Made by a program: the position numbers and the translations under genes. Below the pieces are notes generated by a model. It saw nothing but the letters and a program-made list of their open reading frames with translations, did no database searches and was not told where the DNA came from. Below are positions 17,424 to 25,875 of a DNA stretch of 64,000 nt, piece by piece. Each line of letters starts with the position of its first letter. Positions within the stretch are counted from its first letter, which is position 1. Origin of the DNA: Pseudomonas sp. TH41 (GTDB lineage: Bacteria > Pseudomonadota > Gammaproteobacteria > Pseudomonadales > Pseudomonadaceae); the NCBI RefSeq assembly GCF_016650695.1, contig NZ_JAEKFH010000001.1, positions 372,001 through 436,000 on the forward strand, in the 5' to 3' direction.

Positions 17424-18027
17424 GCGAGGCGATCACCGACTCGCTGTCGCTGAGGGTGCTATAGAGCGGCAGCAGGTTGGTCACGATGAAGTCGTGGCTT
17501 TGTGGCGTGGCACCGGCGATGCAGTCTTCCGGAACCACCACTTGATAGCCCAGGTCAGAGCCGCAGAGCGACAATCCAGAAATCGCGACATTGGTTGAAA
17601 CGCCTACAGGCACCAAAGTCGTGACCCCCATGTTGCGCAGAATCGAATCCAGGTCGGTGCCGTGGAAACCCACCAGGCTGAAGCTGCGTGCATGCACGAT
17701 GTCGGATTCGTGGGGTGCCACTTCAGAGACGGACTTAACATCCTCAGAACCGACGATCATTCTGTTTTTCTTGGTCGAACGCGCAATGATGACACTGGTG
17801 CGAGGCAGGTCGACATAACCCGGGCGATGGGCCACGTGAAGGTGCAATACCGGCAACCCTGCGGCCCTGAAGGCATCCGCCAGACGAGCGATGCGCGGCA
17901 GCACGCCACGTTGTTGAACCTGCTCTGCAAGCCCCGGAAAGTCTGATAGCACAGGGTCAATGACGCCAAGCTGACATTCGCTGATCAACAGCGCAGGGCG
18001 TTTTCCAGCTTCAAATCCTCTAAGCAT
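17389..18027 (-). CDS. Isochorismatase-like (cysteine hydrolase fold) protein
   Basis: 212 residues; the ATG at 18027 has GAGAGGA just upstream. The fold is that of isochorismatase/nicotinamidase hydrolases. The first catalytic position, normally Asp in LLxxDxQ, is Glu (LLISECQLGV). The nucleophile loop reads GVSTNVAISG without the usual Cys. Enzymes lacking that Cys include true isochorismatases, which use Asp and Lys. The reaction here is therefore uncertain: it may hydrolyse a vinyl ether or imide, or be inactive. It reads leftwards from the 18028-18148 promoter region, opposite to the fused dehydrogenase. Confidence 0.8.
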   Translation of the reverse strand: MLRGFEAGKRPALLISECQLGVIDPVLSDFPGLAEQVQQRGVLPRIARLADAFRAAGLPVLHLHVAHRPGYVDLPRTSVIIARSTKKNRMIVGSEDVKSVSEVAPHESDIVHARSFSLVGFHGTDLDSILRNMGVTTLVPVGVSTNVAISGLSLCGSDLGYQVVVPEDCIAGATPQSHDFIVTNLLPLYSTLSDSESVIASLSERSAHAGRA

Positions 18028-18101
18028 GAATTCCTCTCAAGCAGTCTGGCCACGACGGGCAGGTTGAAATAGTGGTTGACACCAGTTGAGTATAGAATGA
18101 A

Positions 18102-18120
18102 AACTGACATAACGTTAGTT
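18102..18120. promoter_or_regulatory. Operator-like inverted repeat, site B
   Basis: AACTGA CATAACG TTAGTT, one mismatch from the ARCTGA-N7-TCAGTT pattern. It lies 28 bp before the start codon of the fused acyl-CoA dehydrogenase gene and 75 bp from the divergent isochorismatase-like gene, a position suited to repression of either promoter. Confidence 0.65.
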
Positions 18121-18148
18121 AATTGATGTAAGTATTCAGGAGTCTCTG

Positions 18149-20476
18149 ATGGGAGTAATTGCGGATCAATCGCTGTCAGCCATGCTGCGCCAGTCGGCCG
18201 ATGACTTTCTGACAGGATCGCACAGCCCATCGCGCTTGCGGGGCTGGATCGGCCGGGCGCGACCGGTGGAATCATCGTTATGGCATGACATTGCAGCATT
18301 GGGCTGGACCGGGTTGCTGCTTCCGGAGGCGCTAGGTGGCAGCGGACTGGGATTGCGCGAGGCGACGGTTCTCTGTGAAGTGATGGGCGAGCGTTTGTTT
18401 GCCGAACCCTTCGTGGGCTGCTGTGTGATGCCATCGTTGTTGCTTTCACAGGCGCAGGAAGGACCCGCCACCGAGCAATTGGCCGCTTGGCTGGTCAGTG
18501 GGGAACGCATGCTTGCTTTGGCTTGGCAAGAGCAGGCCAAGCAGTTGCACCCGCACCCGATTGACTGCAGGTTTGAGCAAGGTCGGCTCAGTGGCCGCAA
18601 GGTTTTTGTCCTGGGCGCCGAACAGCAAGCGGTCTTGCTGGTGTCTGCGATCGAGCACGGACAACCGGTAATTGTTGCCATTTCTGCAGATGCGCCAGGA
18701 GTACGCATTGAAGCCTTTTCCGCTGGCATCGGTGCTCAGTATCACGTCGACTTCAACCAAGCCCCTGTGCTTTACACACAGCCGTTGCTCAAAGGGCAAC
18801 CGGCGCTCGATGCCTTGCAACTTAGCCTGGCAGGCGGGCGCATTACCTCGTCGGCGGAATTGGCGGGGCAAGCGGCGGGTTGTTTGCAACAGACCCTGGA
18901 TTTCGTCAGCCAGCGGGTTCAGTTCGAACGCCCATTGGGCTCGTTCCAGAGCGTTCAACATCGGTGCGTCGACTTGAGCATCGAACAGACGCTGGCCAAG
19001 GCCAGTTGGCAGCATGCTCTGACCTGCCATGAACAGGCACCCTTAACTCAGGCCACTCAGGCAGCCATCAGTGCCGCCAAGGCGCGTTGTGCTCAAGCCG
19101 CCATCATCACGGGCAAACAGGCAGTGCAACTGCATGGTGCGATGGGCTTTGCCGAGGAAGTGGACATCGGCTTGTACTTGCGTGCGGCGATGTTCGGATC
19201 GGCCTGGCTGGGGACGGTCTGGGATCACCGTCGGCAATTTGCAGCGGTCAATAGCGAGAACCAACGTGAAGAAGAGCTGGCGCCATTCGAAGTGTCGAGC
19301 TCCAGTGATCCTCGTGAGTGGAGCGATGAGGAGTTTCGGGCACGGTTGCGTGCCTGGTTGGTGGAGTTCTATCCGGATGACCTGCGTCAGAACGACCGCC
19401 GGCCATTCCTGCGCCTGCGCGGCGACGACTTGACCGGTTGGCTACGCCTGCTCAACGAACATGGATGGCGCGCTCCGGCCTGGCCCCGTGAATACGGCGG
19501 TATGGGCATCTCCTTTCGCAAACAGTTGATCTACCAGCAGGAAATGGAGCGCGCAGGCGTCGGGCGAATTATCGACAACGGAGAAACACAACTTGGTCCG
19601 ACCATCATCAAGGGCGGCACTGAAGAGCAACGTGCACGCATCCTGCCCAGGATCCTGGCCTGCGACGATATGTGGTGTCAGGGTTATTCCGAGCCAGGTG
19701 CTGGCTCGGATCTTGCCAGTTTGCGCACGCGGGCCGATCTCGACGGCGATGAGTTTGTCGTTAATGGGCAGAAAATCTGGACCACACACGCCGCCGAGTG
19801 CAGCCATATCTATGCACTGGTGCGCACAGGCAAGTTCGAAAAGAAGCAGCAGGGAATCAGCTTCCTGTTGATCGACCTGAGTGCCCCGGGCGTCAGTATC
19901 CGACCGATCGCCAACATCGCTGGCGAGGATGAGTTCTGCGAAGTGTTCTTCGACAACGTTCGAGTGCCAGCCAGCAACCTGCTGGGGGAATTGCATCAAG
20001 GTTGGAGCCTGGCCAAGGCATTGCTGGGCCATGAACGGATCTGGCTTGGCAGCGCGGCCATGGCCGGCAGTGCACTGGATCTGGCGCAGCGGCTGGTAAC
20101 GGAACTGGGTCTGGCCGATGACCGTGGCGTGCTCGATCGACTGGCTTGTTTGCAAACCGACCTGCATGACTATCGATTGTTCTATGCGCAAATTTGCGAC
20201 CGAATCGCCGAAGCTGATGAACAGCCGGGGCCAGAGGTTTCGATGCTCAAGGTTTACATATCGGAGCTGTTGCAACGCATCACCGAATTTTGCGCCGAAA
20301 TCGCCGGTGACTCTGGCGGTGTTGTCGGCGATGTGCAAATCGGCTCGCTGCTCACTGACCTGCACTGGCCATTGATGATGGCGCGGCCTGTATCGATTTA
20401 TGCCGGCGCCAATGAGGTCCAGCGCGACATTCTGGCCAAGGCTGTCCTGAAACTGCCCAGTGCCCCGCGCACCTGA
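18149..20476 (+). CDS. Fused small+large acyl-CoA dehydrogenase
   Basis: 775 residues, about twice the length of a usual acyl-CoA dehydrogenase. The N-terminal half (about 1-365) is small-subunit-like: RVQFERPLGSFQSVQHR and AVQLHGAMGFAEE. After a linker, the C-terminal half (from about residue 390) is large-subunit-like: WPREYGGMG, GYSEPGAGSD, NGQKIWTT and the catalytic-helix segment ALLGHERIW with a Glu in the expected place. In effect a heteromeric pair is joined into one chain, in the order small then large. The ribosome site AGGAG is at the normal distance. The thiolase gene follows 33 bp downstream, so both likely belong to one beta-oxidation round. Confidence 0.92.
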   Translation: MGVIADQSLSAMLRQSADDFLTGSHSPSRLRGWIGRARPVESSLWHDIAALGWTGLLLPEALGGSGLGLREATVLCEVMGERLFAEPFVGCCVMPSLLLSQAQEGPATEQLAAWLVSGERMLALAWQEQAKQLHPHPIDCRFEQGRLSGRKVFVLGAEQQAVLLVSAIEHGQPVIVAISADAPGVRIEAFSAGIGAQYHVDFNQAPVLYTQPLLKGQPALDALQLSLAGGRITSSAELAGQAAGCLQQTLDFVSQRVQFERPLGSFQSVQHRCVDLSIEQTLAKASWQHALTCHEQAPLTQATQAAISAAKARCAQAAIITGKQAVQLHGAMGFAEEVDIGLYLRAAMFGSAWLGTVWDHRRQFAAVNSENQREEELAPFEVSSSSDPREWSDEEFRARLRAWLVEFYPDDLRQNDRRPFLRLRGDDLTGWLRLLNEHGWRAPAWPREYGGMGISFRKQLIYQQEMERAGVGRIIDNGETQLGPTIIKGGTEEQRARILPRILACDDMWCQGYSEPGAGSDLASLRTRADLDGDEFVVNGQKIWTTHAAECSHIYALVRTGKFEKKQQGISFLLIDLSAPGVSIRPIANIAGEDEFCEVFFDNVRVPASNLLGELHQGWSLAKALLGHERIWLGSAAMAGSALDLAQRLVTELGLADDRGVLDRLACLQTDLHDYRLFYAQICDRIAEADEQPGPEVSMLKVYISELLQRITEFCAEIAGDSGGVVGDVQIGSLLTDLHWPLMMARPVSIYAGANEVQRDILAKAVLKLPSAPRT

Positions 20477-20509
20477 GGCCCATGCCACCGTGAACTACCG
20501 GATAACATC

Positions 20510-21697
20510 ATGAGAGAAGCGGTTATTGTTTCCACTGCACGCACACCGATCGGCAAGGCACATCGGGGCGCTTTGAACGACATCAAGTCGCCGAGCCTGA
20601 CAGCCCATGCGTTACTGCACAGCACGCTGCGCGCGGCTGTTGATCCTACTGAAGTCGAGGATGTGATCATTGGCGCAGCGATGGGCGCTGGGACAGCAGG
20701 GCGCAACCTGGCTCGTGCGGCTGCATTGCGTGCCGGCTTTGGTGTCGGTGTTGCCGGCTCCACCGTCGATCGGCAATGTGCCTCGGGGTTGATGGCCATT
20801 GGTATGGCCGCCAAGCAGATCATGGTCGATGGCATGGACATCGTCATTGGTGGTGGCTCGGAGAACGTCAGCGCGCTGACCCCCAGCTATCTTGAGTGGG
20901 CCATTCGCGACAAGGATCTGGATCTGGTCGAGCGCGTACCCACTGCCTACATGCCGATGATCGAAACCGCCGAGTATGTCGCCAGGCAATATGGCATTTC
21001 ACGCCAGGCCCAGGATGAATTCTCCCTGCAAGCCATGCAGCGCGCCGTTGCGGCCCAGGCTCGGGGTGTCTTCGCTGAAGAGATCGCACCGTTACAGGTT
21101 TCGCAGAAGCTAGTCGACAAACAGAGCGGAGAGATCAGCTACAAGAATTTCCTGTTCAGCGAAGACGAGTGCCTGCGTGCGAGCACGACTGCCGAAGGTT
21201 TGGCGGCACTCAAGCCTGTCATTGAGGGCGGAAGCATTACCGCCGGCAATGCCAGTCAACTGTCTGACGGTGCCTCGGCTTGTCTGCTGATGGAAGCGCG
21301 TGTTGCCGAACAACGCGGGTTGAAGCCACTTGGCGCCTATCGGGGAATGATCGTCACTGGCTGTGCACCAGAAGAAATGGGGATTGGTCCGGTGACAGCC
21401 ATTCCGAAACTGCTGGGTAAACATGGCTTGACTGTCGGCGATGTCGGGCTCTGGGAGTTGAATGAGGCATTTGCCTGCCAGGCTTTGTATTGCCGTGACT
21501 ACTTGGGAATCGATCCCGAAATATTCAACGTCAATGGCGGTGGCATTGGCCTTGGGCATCCATTCGGCATGACCGGCTCGCGGCTGGTGGGCAGCGCCTT
21601 GCTCGAAGGACGTCGACGTGGCGTACGTTTTGTCGTCGTGAGTATGTGCGTTGGCGGCGGTATGGGCGCAGCGGGGTTGTTTGAAGTCTATTCTTGA
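20510..21697 (+). CDS. Acetyl-CoA acetyltransferase-type thiolase
   Basis: 395 residues, a standard thiolase length. The acyl-accepting Cys is in [11 protein letters not shown] near residue 90, the His in [16 protein letters not shown], and the second catalytic Cys in [12 protein letters not shown]. All are canonical, so the enzyme should cleave a 3-ketoacyl-CoA with CoA to release acetyl- or propionyl-CoA. It lies downstream of the fused dehydrogenase and is followed by a strong terminator, which closes the operon starting at 18149. Confidence 0.93.
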   Translation: MREAVIVSTARTPIGKAHRGALNDIKSPSLTAHALLHSTLRAAVDPTEVEDVIIGAAMGAGTAGRNLARAAALRAGFGVGVAGSTVDRQCASGLMAIGMAAKQIMVDGMDIVIGGGSENVSALTPSYLEWAIRDKDLDLVERVPTAYMPMIETAEYVARQYGISRQAQDEFSLQAMQRAVAAQARGVFAEEIAPLQVSQKLVDKQSGEISYKNFLFSEDECLRASTTAEGLAALKPVIEGGSITAGNASQLSDGASACLLMEARVAEQRGLKPLGAYRGMIVTGCAPEEMGIGPVTAIPKLLGKHGLTVGDVGLWELNEAFACQALYCRDYLGIDPEIFNVNGGGIGLGHPFGMTGSRLVGSALLEGRRRGVRFVVVSMCVGGGMGAAGLFEVYS

Positions 21698-21718
21698 ACC
21701 TTGAGCATTACTTAAAAA

Positions 21719-21749
21719 ACCTGGAATCCGGACTGGATTCCAGGTTTTT
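21719..21749 (+). terminator. Rho-independent terminator after the thiolase gene
   Basis: An 11-bp perfect stem (ACCTGGAATCC and its complement) with a 5-nt loop, preceded by an A-run and followed by TTTTT. It can work in both directions, but its position fits termination of the rightward fused dehydrogenase-thiolase operon. Confidence 0.9.
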
Positions 21750-21816
21750 GCATCGTCATTGAGTGCCAGGCGACCATAAGCCTAAGGCACCACTGATCCG
21801 GTCGACGGAGTGAACG

Positions 21817-22269
21817 ATGAACGTCACAAATCAACTGGCAGCTTCTCTGGTCATTGCCTGCAGCACCGGCTGCACAACGTCATCAGAGCAGGTGGTGACT
21901 GTTCCTTTACTCGCCACCCAGCGCAACCCCGGTCAGATCGCCAATGTCATTTTGGCAAGCCGGGGTACACAAACCGGATTCAGCTTTTTCATCAGTGGTA
22001 TTCCAGGCGGCGTTTCTCTGCCCTTGCGACTCTACACCTTCATCAATAAAGGTCATTGCCAGCAGCCCGGGCCAGTTGCCTATGCGATGAATGATCAGAT
22101 CAATACCGAGCGTGCCGCAGTACGCGGTTGGACCTATTCAAGAAGCGCACCTATCGCCATGGCGGACCTGCTTTCAGGCGGATACTCGATCGTCGTGCGA
22201 ACGGCACCGCCTGATGGAAACGTCGATATTTTCTGTGGGGATATCACGCAAGAAGGTCGGGTGAAATAG
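21817..22269 (+). CDS. Putative lipoprotein of unknown function
   Basis: 150 residues with CGGAG 6 bp before the ATG. The N-terminus (LAASLVIACSTGC) looks like a lipoprotein signal with a lipobox-like STGC. The rest has no motif I recognise; it is rich in beta-strand-forming residues and contains two Cys after the lipobox, possibly disulfide-bonded in the periplasm. It is a single gene between the thiolase terminator and the convergent Rieske gene, whose stop codon is only 2 bp away. It is not obviously linked to the catabolic genes. Confidence 0.65.
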   Translation: MNVTNQLAASLVIACSTGCTTSSEQVVTVPLLATQRNPGQIANVILASRGTQTGFSFFISGIPGGVSLPLRLYTFINKGHCQQPGPVAYAMNDQINTERAAVRGWTYSRSAPIAMADLLSGGYSIVVRTAPPDGNVDIFCGDITQEGRVK

Positions 22270-22271
22270 CT

Positions 22272-23345
22272 TTATGGGCCGGGCAGTTGAGAGTGAGTCT
22301 CCACAGCGTGTCGCAGCAGACTGCAATTGACCGGTTCGTCGGTGTCCTCCAGGACTTTCAGCGGCCCTTGGGCACTGACTGTCGCCTCGTAGAACTGCTC
22401 GCACCAGGTTCTCAGCGCGGTATAACCAGCGACGTCCTGTCTGGCATAGATCGGCCTTTGCACAAACTTCTGGTGTCTCCAGATCACAGCGTCCTCTTCG
22501 AAGAGTACACGCGTATGCCGTGCCATTTGCCGAACAGATTCAGGCATGTGCTCAGGGGACTCTGGATTGCGCCGGAAGTAGTAGCTCACGCGCAGGTCTG
22601 ATTTTTCATCATCGATGGGGGTGCATGACAGCACCAGTCGACGAGCCAGTAACGGATGATCGAATATTGAGAAGTTCAGACCAACCCCGGCATTGCGTGC
22701 ATGCAGCAGCATCGCGACTTCTTTGGTGACTTTCGAGCGAAAGCCCATGGTCGATTGCCAGATCGGCGTGCTGGTGTCGAAGGCCAGCAGGAGCGGGTCT
22801 TCGGGAGCGTTGTGGGCAAAGCGGAAGTGCATGGTATCGGCTGCGTTTTCGGTAATCAGTTGCGGATGAATGGGTTCATCGGGCGCGAAGACCACGGCAT
22901 CGGGATAGCAGGGGTAATAATCGGCAGGATCCGCCGGGTGTTCTGGGTGATTGAATACGTCGGGCAACCAGCCGTCGCGGGGTGGACCACCTGCCGGATC
23001 GTGCCACAGGAACATGATGCCGTGCTGCTCGATCACGTCCCATTTGCGCAGTTTTTTGCGAATGGGATGGTCCTGATAGGGAATCAAGGCGTTCTCGCCC
23101 TGGGTGTTCCACTGCCAGCCATGGTAAGGGCAAGCGATGCAGTCGCCTTTCACTTTGCCGCCATAACCCAAATGGGCACCCATGTGGTGGCAGTGGGCAT
23201 CAAGTACGGCAAGCTCGCCTGTTTCGCTACGGAATGCCACCAGGTCATGCCCAAGATATTTCATCGGCTTGACCGCGCCAGGAGCCAGCTCATCGCTCCA
23301 GCCGATCTGGAACCAGCCGGTAGGTTTCATGGAAAGGTTCAACAT
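22272..23345 (-). CDS. Rieske non-haem iron oxygenase (KshA-like)
   Basis: 357 residues from the ATG at 23345, with AGAGGA 7 bp upstream; a GTG one codon earlier is less well placed. The N-terminal Rieske 2Fe-2S domain has CHHMGAHLGYGG and CPYHGWQW. The C-terminal catalytic domain has a mononuclear iron motif ENAADTMHFRFAH. This domain order and the short catalytic domain fit KshA/cholesterol 7-desaturase-type monooxygenases rather than ring-hydroxylating dioxygenase alpha subunits. No dedicated reductase or ferredoxin gene lies next to it, so electrons must come from elsewhere. It follows a terminator and has its own promoter region (23346-23428, with a TTATAA-like element). A steroid substrate is plausible but unproven. 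Confidence 0.88.
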   Translation of the reverse strand: MLNLSMKPTGWFQIGWSDELAPGAVKPMKYLGHDLVAFRSETGELAVLDAHCHHMGAHLGYGGKVKGDCIACPYHGWQWNTQGENALIPYQDHPIRKKLRKWDVIEQHGIMFLWHDPAGGPPRDGWLPDVFNHPEHPADPADYYPCYPDAVVFAPDEPIHPQLITENAADTMHFRFAHNAPEDPLLLAFDTSTPIWQSTMGFRSKVTKEVAMLLHARNAGVGLNFSIFDHPLLARRLVLSCTPIDDEKSDLRVSYYFRRNPESPEHMPESVRQMARHTRVLFEEDAVIWRHQKFVQRPIYARQDVAGYTALRTWCEQFYEATVSAQGPLKVLEDTDEPVNCSLLRHAVETHSQLPGP

Positions 23346-23428
23346 CACACGGTCCTCTTGGTTTTTTTATAATGGTGTGTTTGTTGTCATCGGTGCCGGG
23401 TGACCCAGGCGATGCGACGCGGCGCTAG

Positions 23429-23461
23429 AAAATCCGGAGCCATGTGCACAGTCCGGATTTT
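23429..23461 (-). terminator. Rho-independent terminator after the ACAD operon
   Basis: A 10-bp stem AAAATCCGGA / TCCGGATTTT around a 13-nt loop, placed between the end of the leftward dehydrogenase operon and the Rieske gene. On the minus strand the stem ends in a T-run, so it fits as the terminator of the operon that starts at 28604. Confidence 0.8.
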
Positions 23462-23490
23462 CCATGGCAAACAGGGCAGAGCGAGCCCCC

Positions 23491-24627
23491 TCAGGCCGCG
23501 CGCTCTGCCTCTGCCAGTAGCTCGTAGTGATGCATGCTGGTGCCAAGCGCGGCGTTGATCAGGGTCATGCGTTTGAAGTAATGACCGATGACATATTCCT
23601 CGGTCACGCCAATCCCGCCATGCAGCTGAATAGCCTGGCCGCAAACGAATTGACCGCTTTTGCCGATATGCGCCTTGACAGCCGATAGCGCGCGGTCGCG
23701 CTGTACTGCATCCAGATCAAGGCTGGCCAATGCCAGGTGCAGCATGCTGCGCGACAGCTCCAGCTCAATGAGCATTTCGCTCATGCGGTGTTGCAAGCTC
23801 TGGAAGTTCGAAAGTGTCTGGCCGAACTGTTTGCGAATTTTCAGGTAGTCACGGGTAATCCACAGCGACTGTTCCATGACTCCAACTGCTTCGGCGAACA
23901 GTCCTACCATCGCATGCGCATTGGCGTGGCTCAGCGCTGCATAGCCGTTACCTACCTTGCCTAGTACCTGGGACTCGGTCACCTCGACGTTGGTGAATAC
24001 CAGGTGACTGGCCCAACGGTTATCGATCAGGCGGACATTGCGCTTGTCGATGCCGGCTGTTTTGGCGTCGATCAAGAACAGTGTGATGCCCTCGCGGTCT
24101 CCAGACGCACCGGAGGTCCGTACCGAAACAATGAACAGCTCGGCGATATTGCCACCGACCACAGCGATTTTTTCTCCGTTCAAGCGCCAGCGACCTTGTC
24201 CGGTCTCGAAGGCGCGGGTCTGGACAAAAGCCAGTTCTCCGCGCGCAGGTGCTTCTTCGTGGGCCAGCACGGGCAATGCCATACCTTCACCCATGGCCTG
24301 CAGTACCGCGTGAGCTTTCGGGTCGTTGCTGGCCAAGAGGGTTTGCGCCGCCTGGATGGCCACTGCCCAGTAGGGTTCGACACACAGCACGCGGCCGAAT
24401 TCCTCCATAACCAAGGCACTTTCGATGGCCGAACAGTTCATTCCACCTAAATCTTCCGGTAGGCCTAGGGCCAGGAGCCCGAGTTCTGCCAATTGAAGCC
24501 AGTGACCGCCGTCGAAGGCGCCATTGTCGACGGTCGTGCCGCGCTGTTCGAAGGCGCAATTGTCCTCCATGAACCGACGGACGCTGTCCTTGAGCATGTT
24601 TTGCTCTTCATTCAGTTGAAAATCCAT
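23491..24627 (-). CDS. Acyl-CoA dehydrogenase, small subunit
   Basis: 378 residues, starting at the ATG before DFQLNEEQNMLKDS; the longer open frame upstream overlaps the neighbouring gene. It has the RKQFGQTLSNFQSLQHRMSE segment and the C-terminal IQLHGGIGVTEEYVIG motif. The catalytic-helix region (SHANAHAMVGLFAEAVGVME) has no Glu at the place used by LCAD/IVD-type enzymes. The large-subunit gene lies 2 bp upstream, the same spacing as in the pair at 3198-5557. It probably forms a heterotetramer with that partner. Confidence 0.9.
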   Translation of the reverse strand: MDFQLNEEQNMLKDSVRRFMEDNCAFEQRGTTVDNGAFDGGHWLQLAELGLLALGLPEDLGGMNCSAIESALVMEEFGRVLCVEPYWAVAIQAAQTLLASNDPKAHAVLQAMGEGMALPVLAHEEAPARGELAFVQTRAFETGQGRWRLNGEKIAVVGGNIAELFIVSVRTSGASGDREGITLFLIDAKTAGIDKRNVRLIDNRWASHLVFTNVEVTESQVLGKVGNGYAALSHANAHAMVGLFAEAVGVMEQSLWITRDYLKIRKQFGQTLSNFQSLQHRMSEMLIELELSRSMLHLALASLDLDAVQRDRALSAVKAHIGKSGQFVCGQAIQLHGGIGVTEEYVIGHYFKRMTLINAALGTSMHHYELLAEAERAA

Positions 24628-24629
24628 GC

Positions 24630-25829
24630 TCAGAGCTCCAGGAACGAACGGGCGATGATGGTGCGTTGCACTTCGTTGGCACCGCCGTAAATGGTGGTCG
24701 CACGACGGTAGAAGTAATCGGCCATGATGCCGGGCGCCGTGGTCGGGCCTGGTGGCCAGGCCTGCTGGCGTTTGGCGTTGCCCAATGGGTCTGGGTAGAC
24801 GTAGCAGGCGTGACTGCCGAGTGCTTCGACTTGTAACTCGCCGATTTTTTGTAGGAGTTCCGAGCCGCGGATTTTCAGCAGCGAACCCACCGGCAAACGG
24901 ACCTGACCTCCTGCTTTTTCGTGCAGGGCACGCAGGCTCAACCAACGCAATGCCAGCAAGTCGGTATCCAATTGTGCCAGGCGACTGGCGAAGCCAGGCC
25001 GGTCTATTAATCTCCGACCATCACTTTGTGGCGTATTGAGCAAGGTTCGCAGGCGAGCCAGGTGGGCATTGTTGCGCGGCCATTCGGCACTGAATGCGCG
25101 CTCGTTTTCCAGCAGGAACTTGGCGTAGGTCCAGCCCATGCCTTCCTCTCCGACCAAATTGCTGACCGGCACCCGCACGTTATCGAAGAAGACCTCGTTG
25201 AGGCTGTGGCTTTCACCGATGTCGTGGATCGGGCGAATGGTTACGCCTGGGGCCTGACGATCTACCAGGATCATGGAAATGCCGCGTTGACGCGCCTGCG
25301 GGTCGGTCTTGGCCAGAATGAAGATCATATCCGCGGTTTCAACGAACGAAGTCCAGATCTTCTGCCCGTTGATGACATATTCATCGCCGTCGCGTTCGGC
25401 ACGGGTGGTCAGAGAGCCAAGGTCGGAACCGGCATTGGGTTCGGAAAAACCCTGGCCCCAAAACACATCACCGCTGAGGATGCGTGGGCCATACTGCGCT
25501 TTCATGGTGTCGCTGGCGAAGGTCATGATCACCGGACCGATCATCTTGAAACCGGCGGTATCCACCGCTGGCGCACCCGCCAGGAGGCTTTCCTCATCGA
25601 AAATGAACTGTCGCAGAGGCGACCAGCCAGTACCACCCCAGGACGTCGGCCAGTTGGCGCCAGCCCAGCCCTGGGCGTGAAGGATCTTGGTCCACTGGCG
25701 AGTGTCTTCACGCAAAGGGTGGTAACCCCTGCGGTTGCGTTCAGCCAGATCCTGGGGAAGCTTGGCTTTGAGGAAGGCACGGACTTCCTGACGGAAGCGC
25801 TCGTCTTCCTGGTCGAGGGTGAAATGCAT
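24630..25829 (-). CDS. Acyl-CoA dehydrogenase, large subunit
   Basis: 399 residues. Conserved elements are WGGTGWSP, GFSEPNAGSDLGSLTT, NGQKIWTS, and the catalytic-helix segment FLLENERAFSAEW with a Glu. The C-terminal TIYGGANEVQRTIIAR has Gly where medium-chain enzymes have their catalytic Glu. This supports use of the LCAD/IVD-type base. The RxxFG...FQ element is missing and is supplied by the partner encoded immediately downstream. It is in the middle of the five-gene operon 28604-23491. Confidence 0.9.
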   Translation of the reverse strand: MHFTLDQEDERFRQEVRAFLKAKLPQDLAERNRRGYHPLREDTRQWTKILHAQGWAGANWPTSWGGTGWSPLRQFIFDEESLLAGAPAVDTAGFKMIGPVIMTFASDTMKAQYGPRILSGDVFWGQGFSEPNAGSDLGSLTTRAERDGDEYVINGQKIWTSFVETADMIFILAKTDPQARQRGISMILVDRQAPGVTIRPIHDIGESHSLNEVFFDNVRVPVSNLVGEEGMGWTYAKFLLENERAFSAEWPRNNAHLARLRTLLNTPQSDGRRLIDRPGFASRLAQLDTDLLALRWLSLRALHEKAGGQVRLPVGSLLKIRGSELLQKIGELQVEALGSHACYVYPDPLGNAKRQQAWPPGPTTAPGIMADYFYRRATTIYGGANEVQRTIIARSFLEL

Positions 25830-25875
25830 GAGCGAGATCCTTCGGTGGCGGGCAGCGAGGGGCCGCCCGGGTCAA

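Noticed and set aside
19442..20488. A 348-codon minus-strand open frame
   Set aside because: Antisense to the C-terminal half of the fused dehydrogenase; the sense frame has clear motifs.
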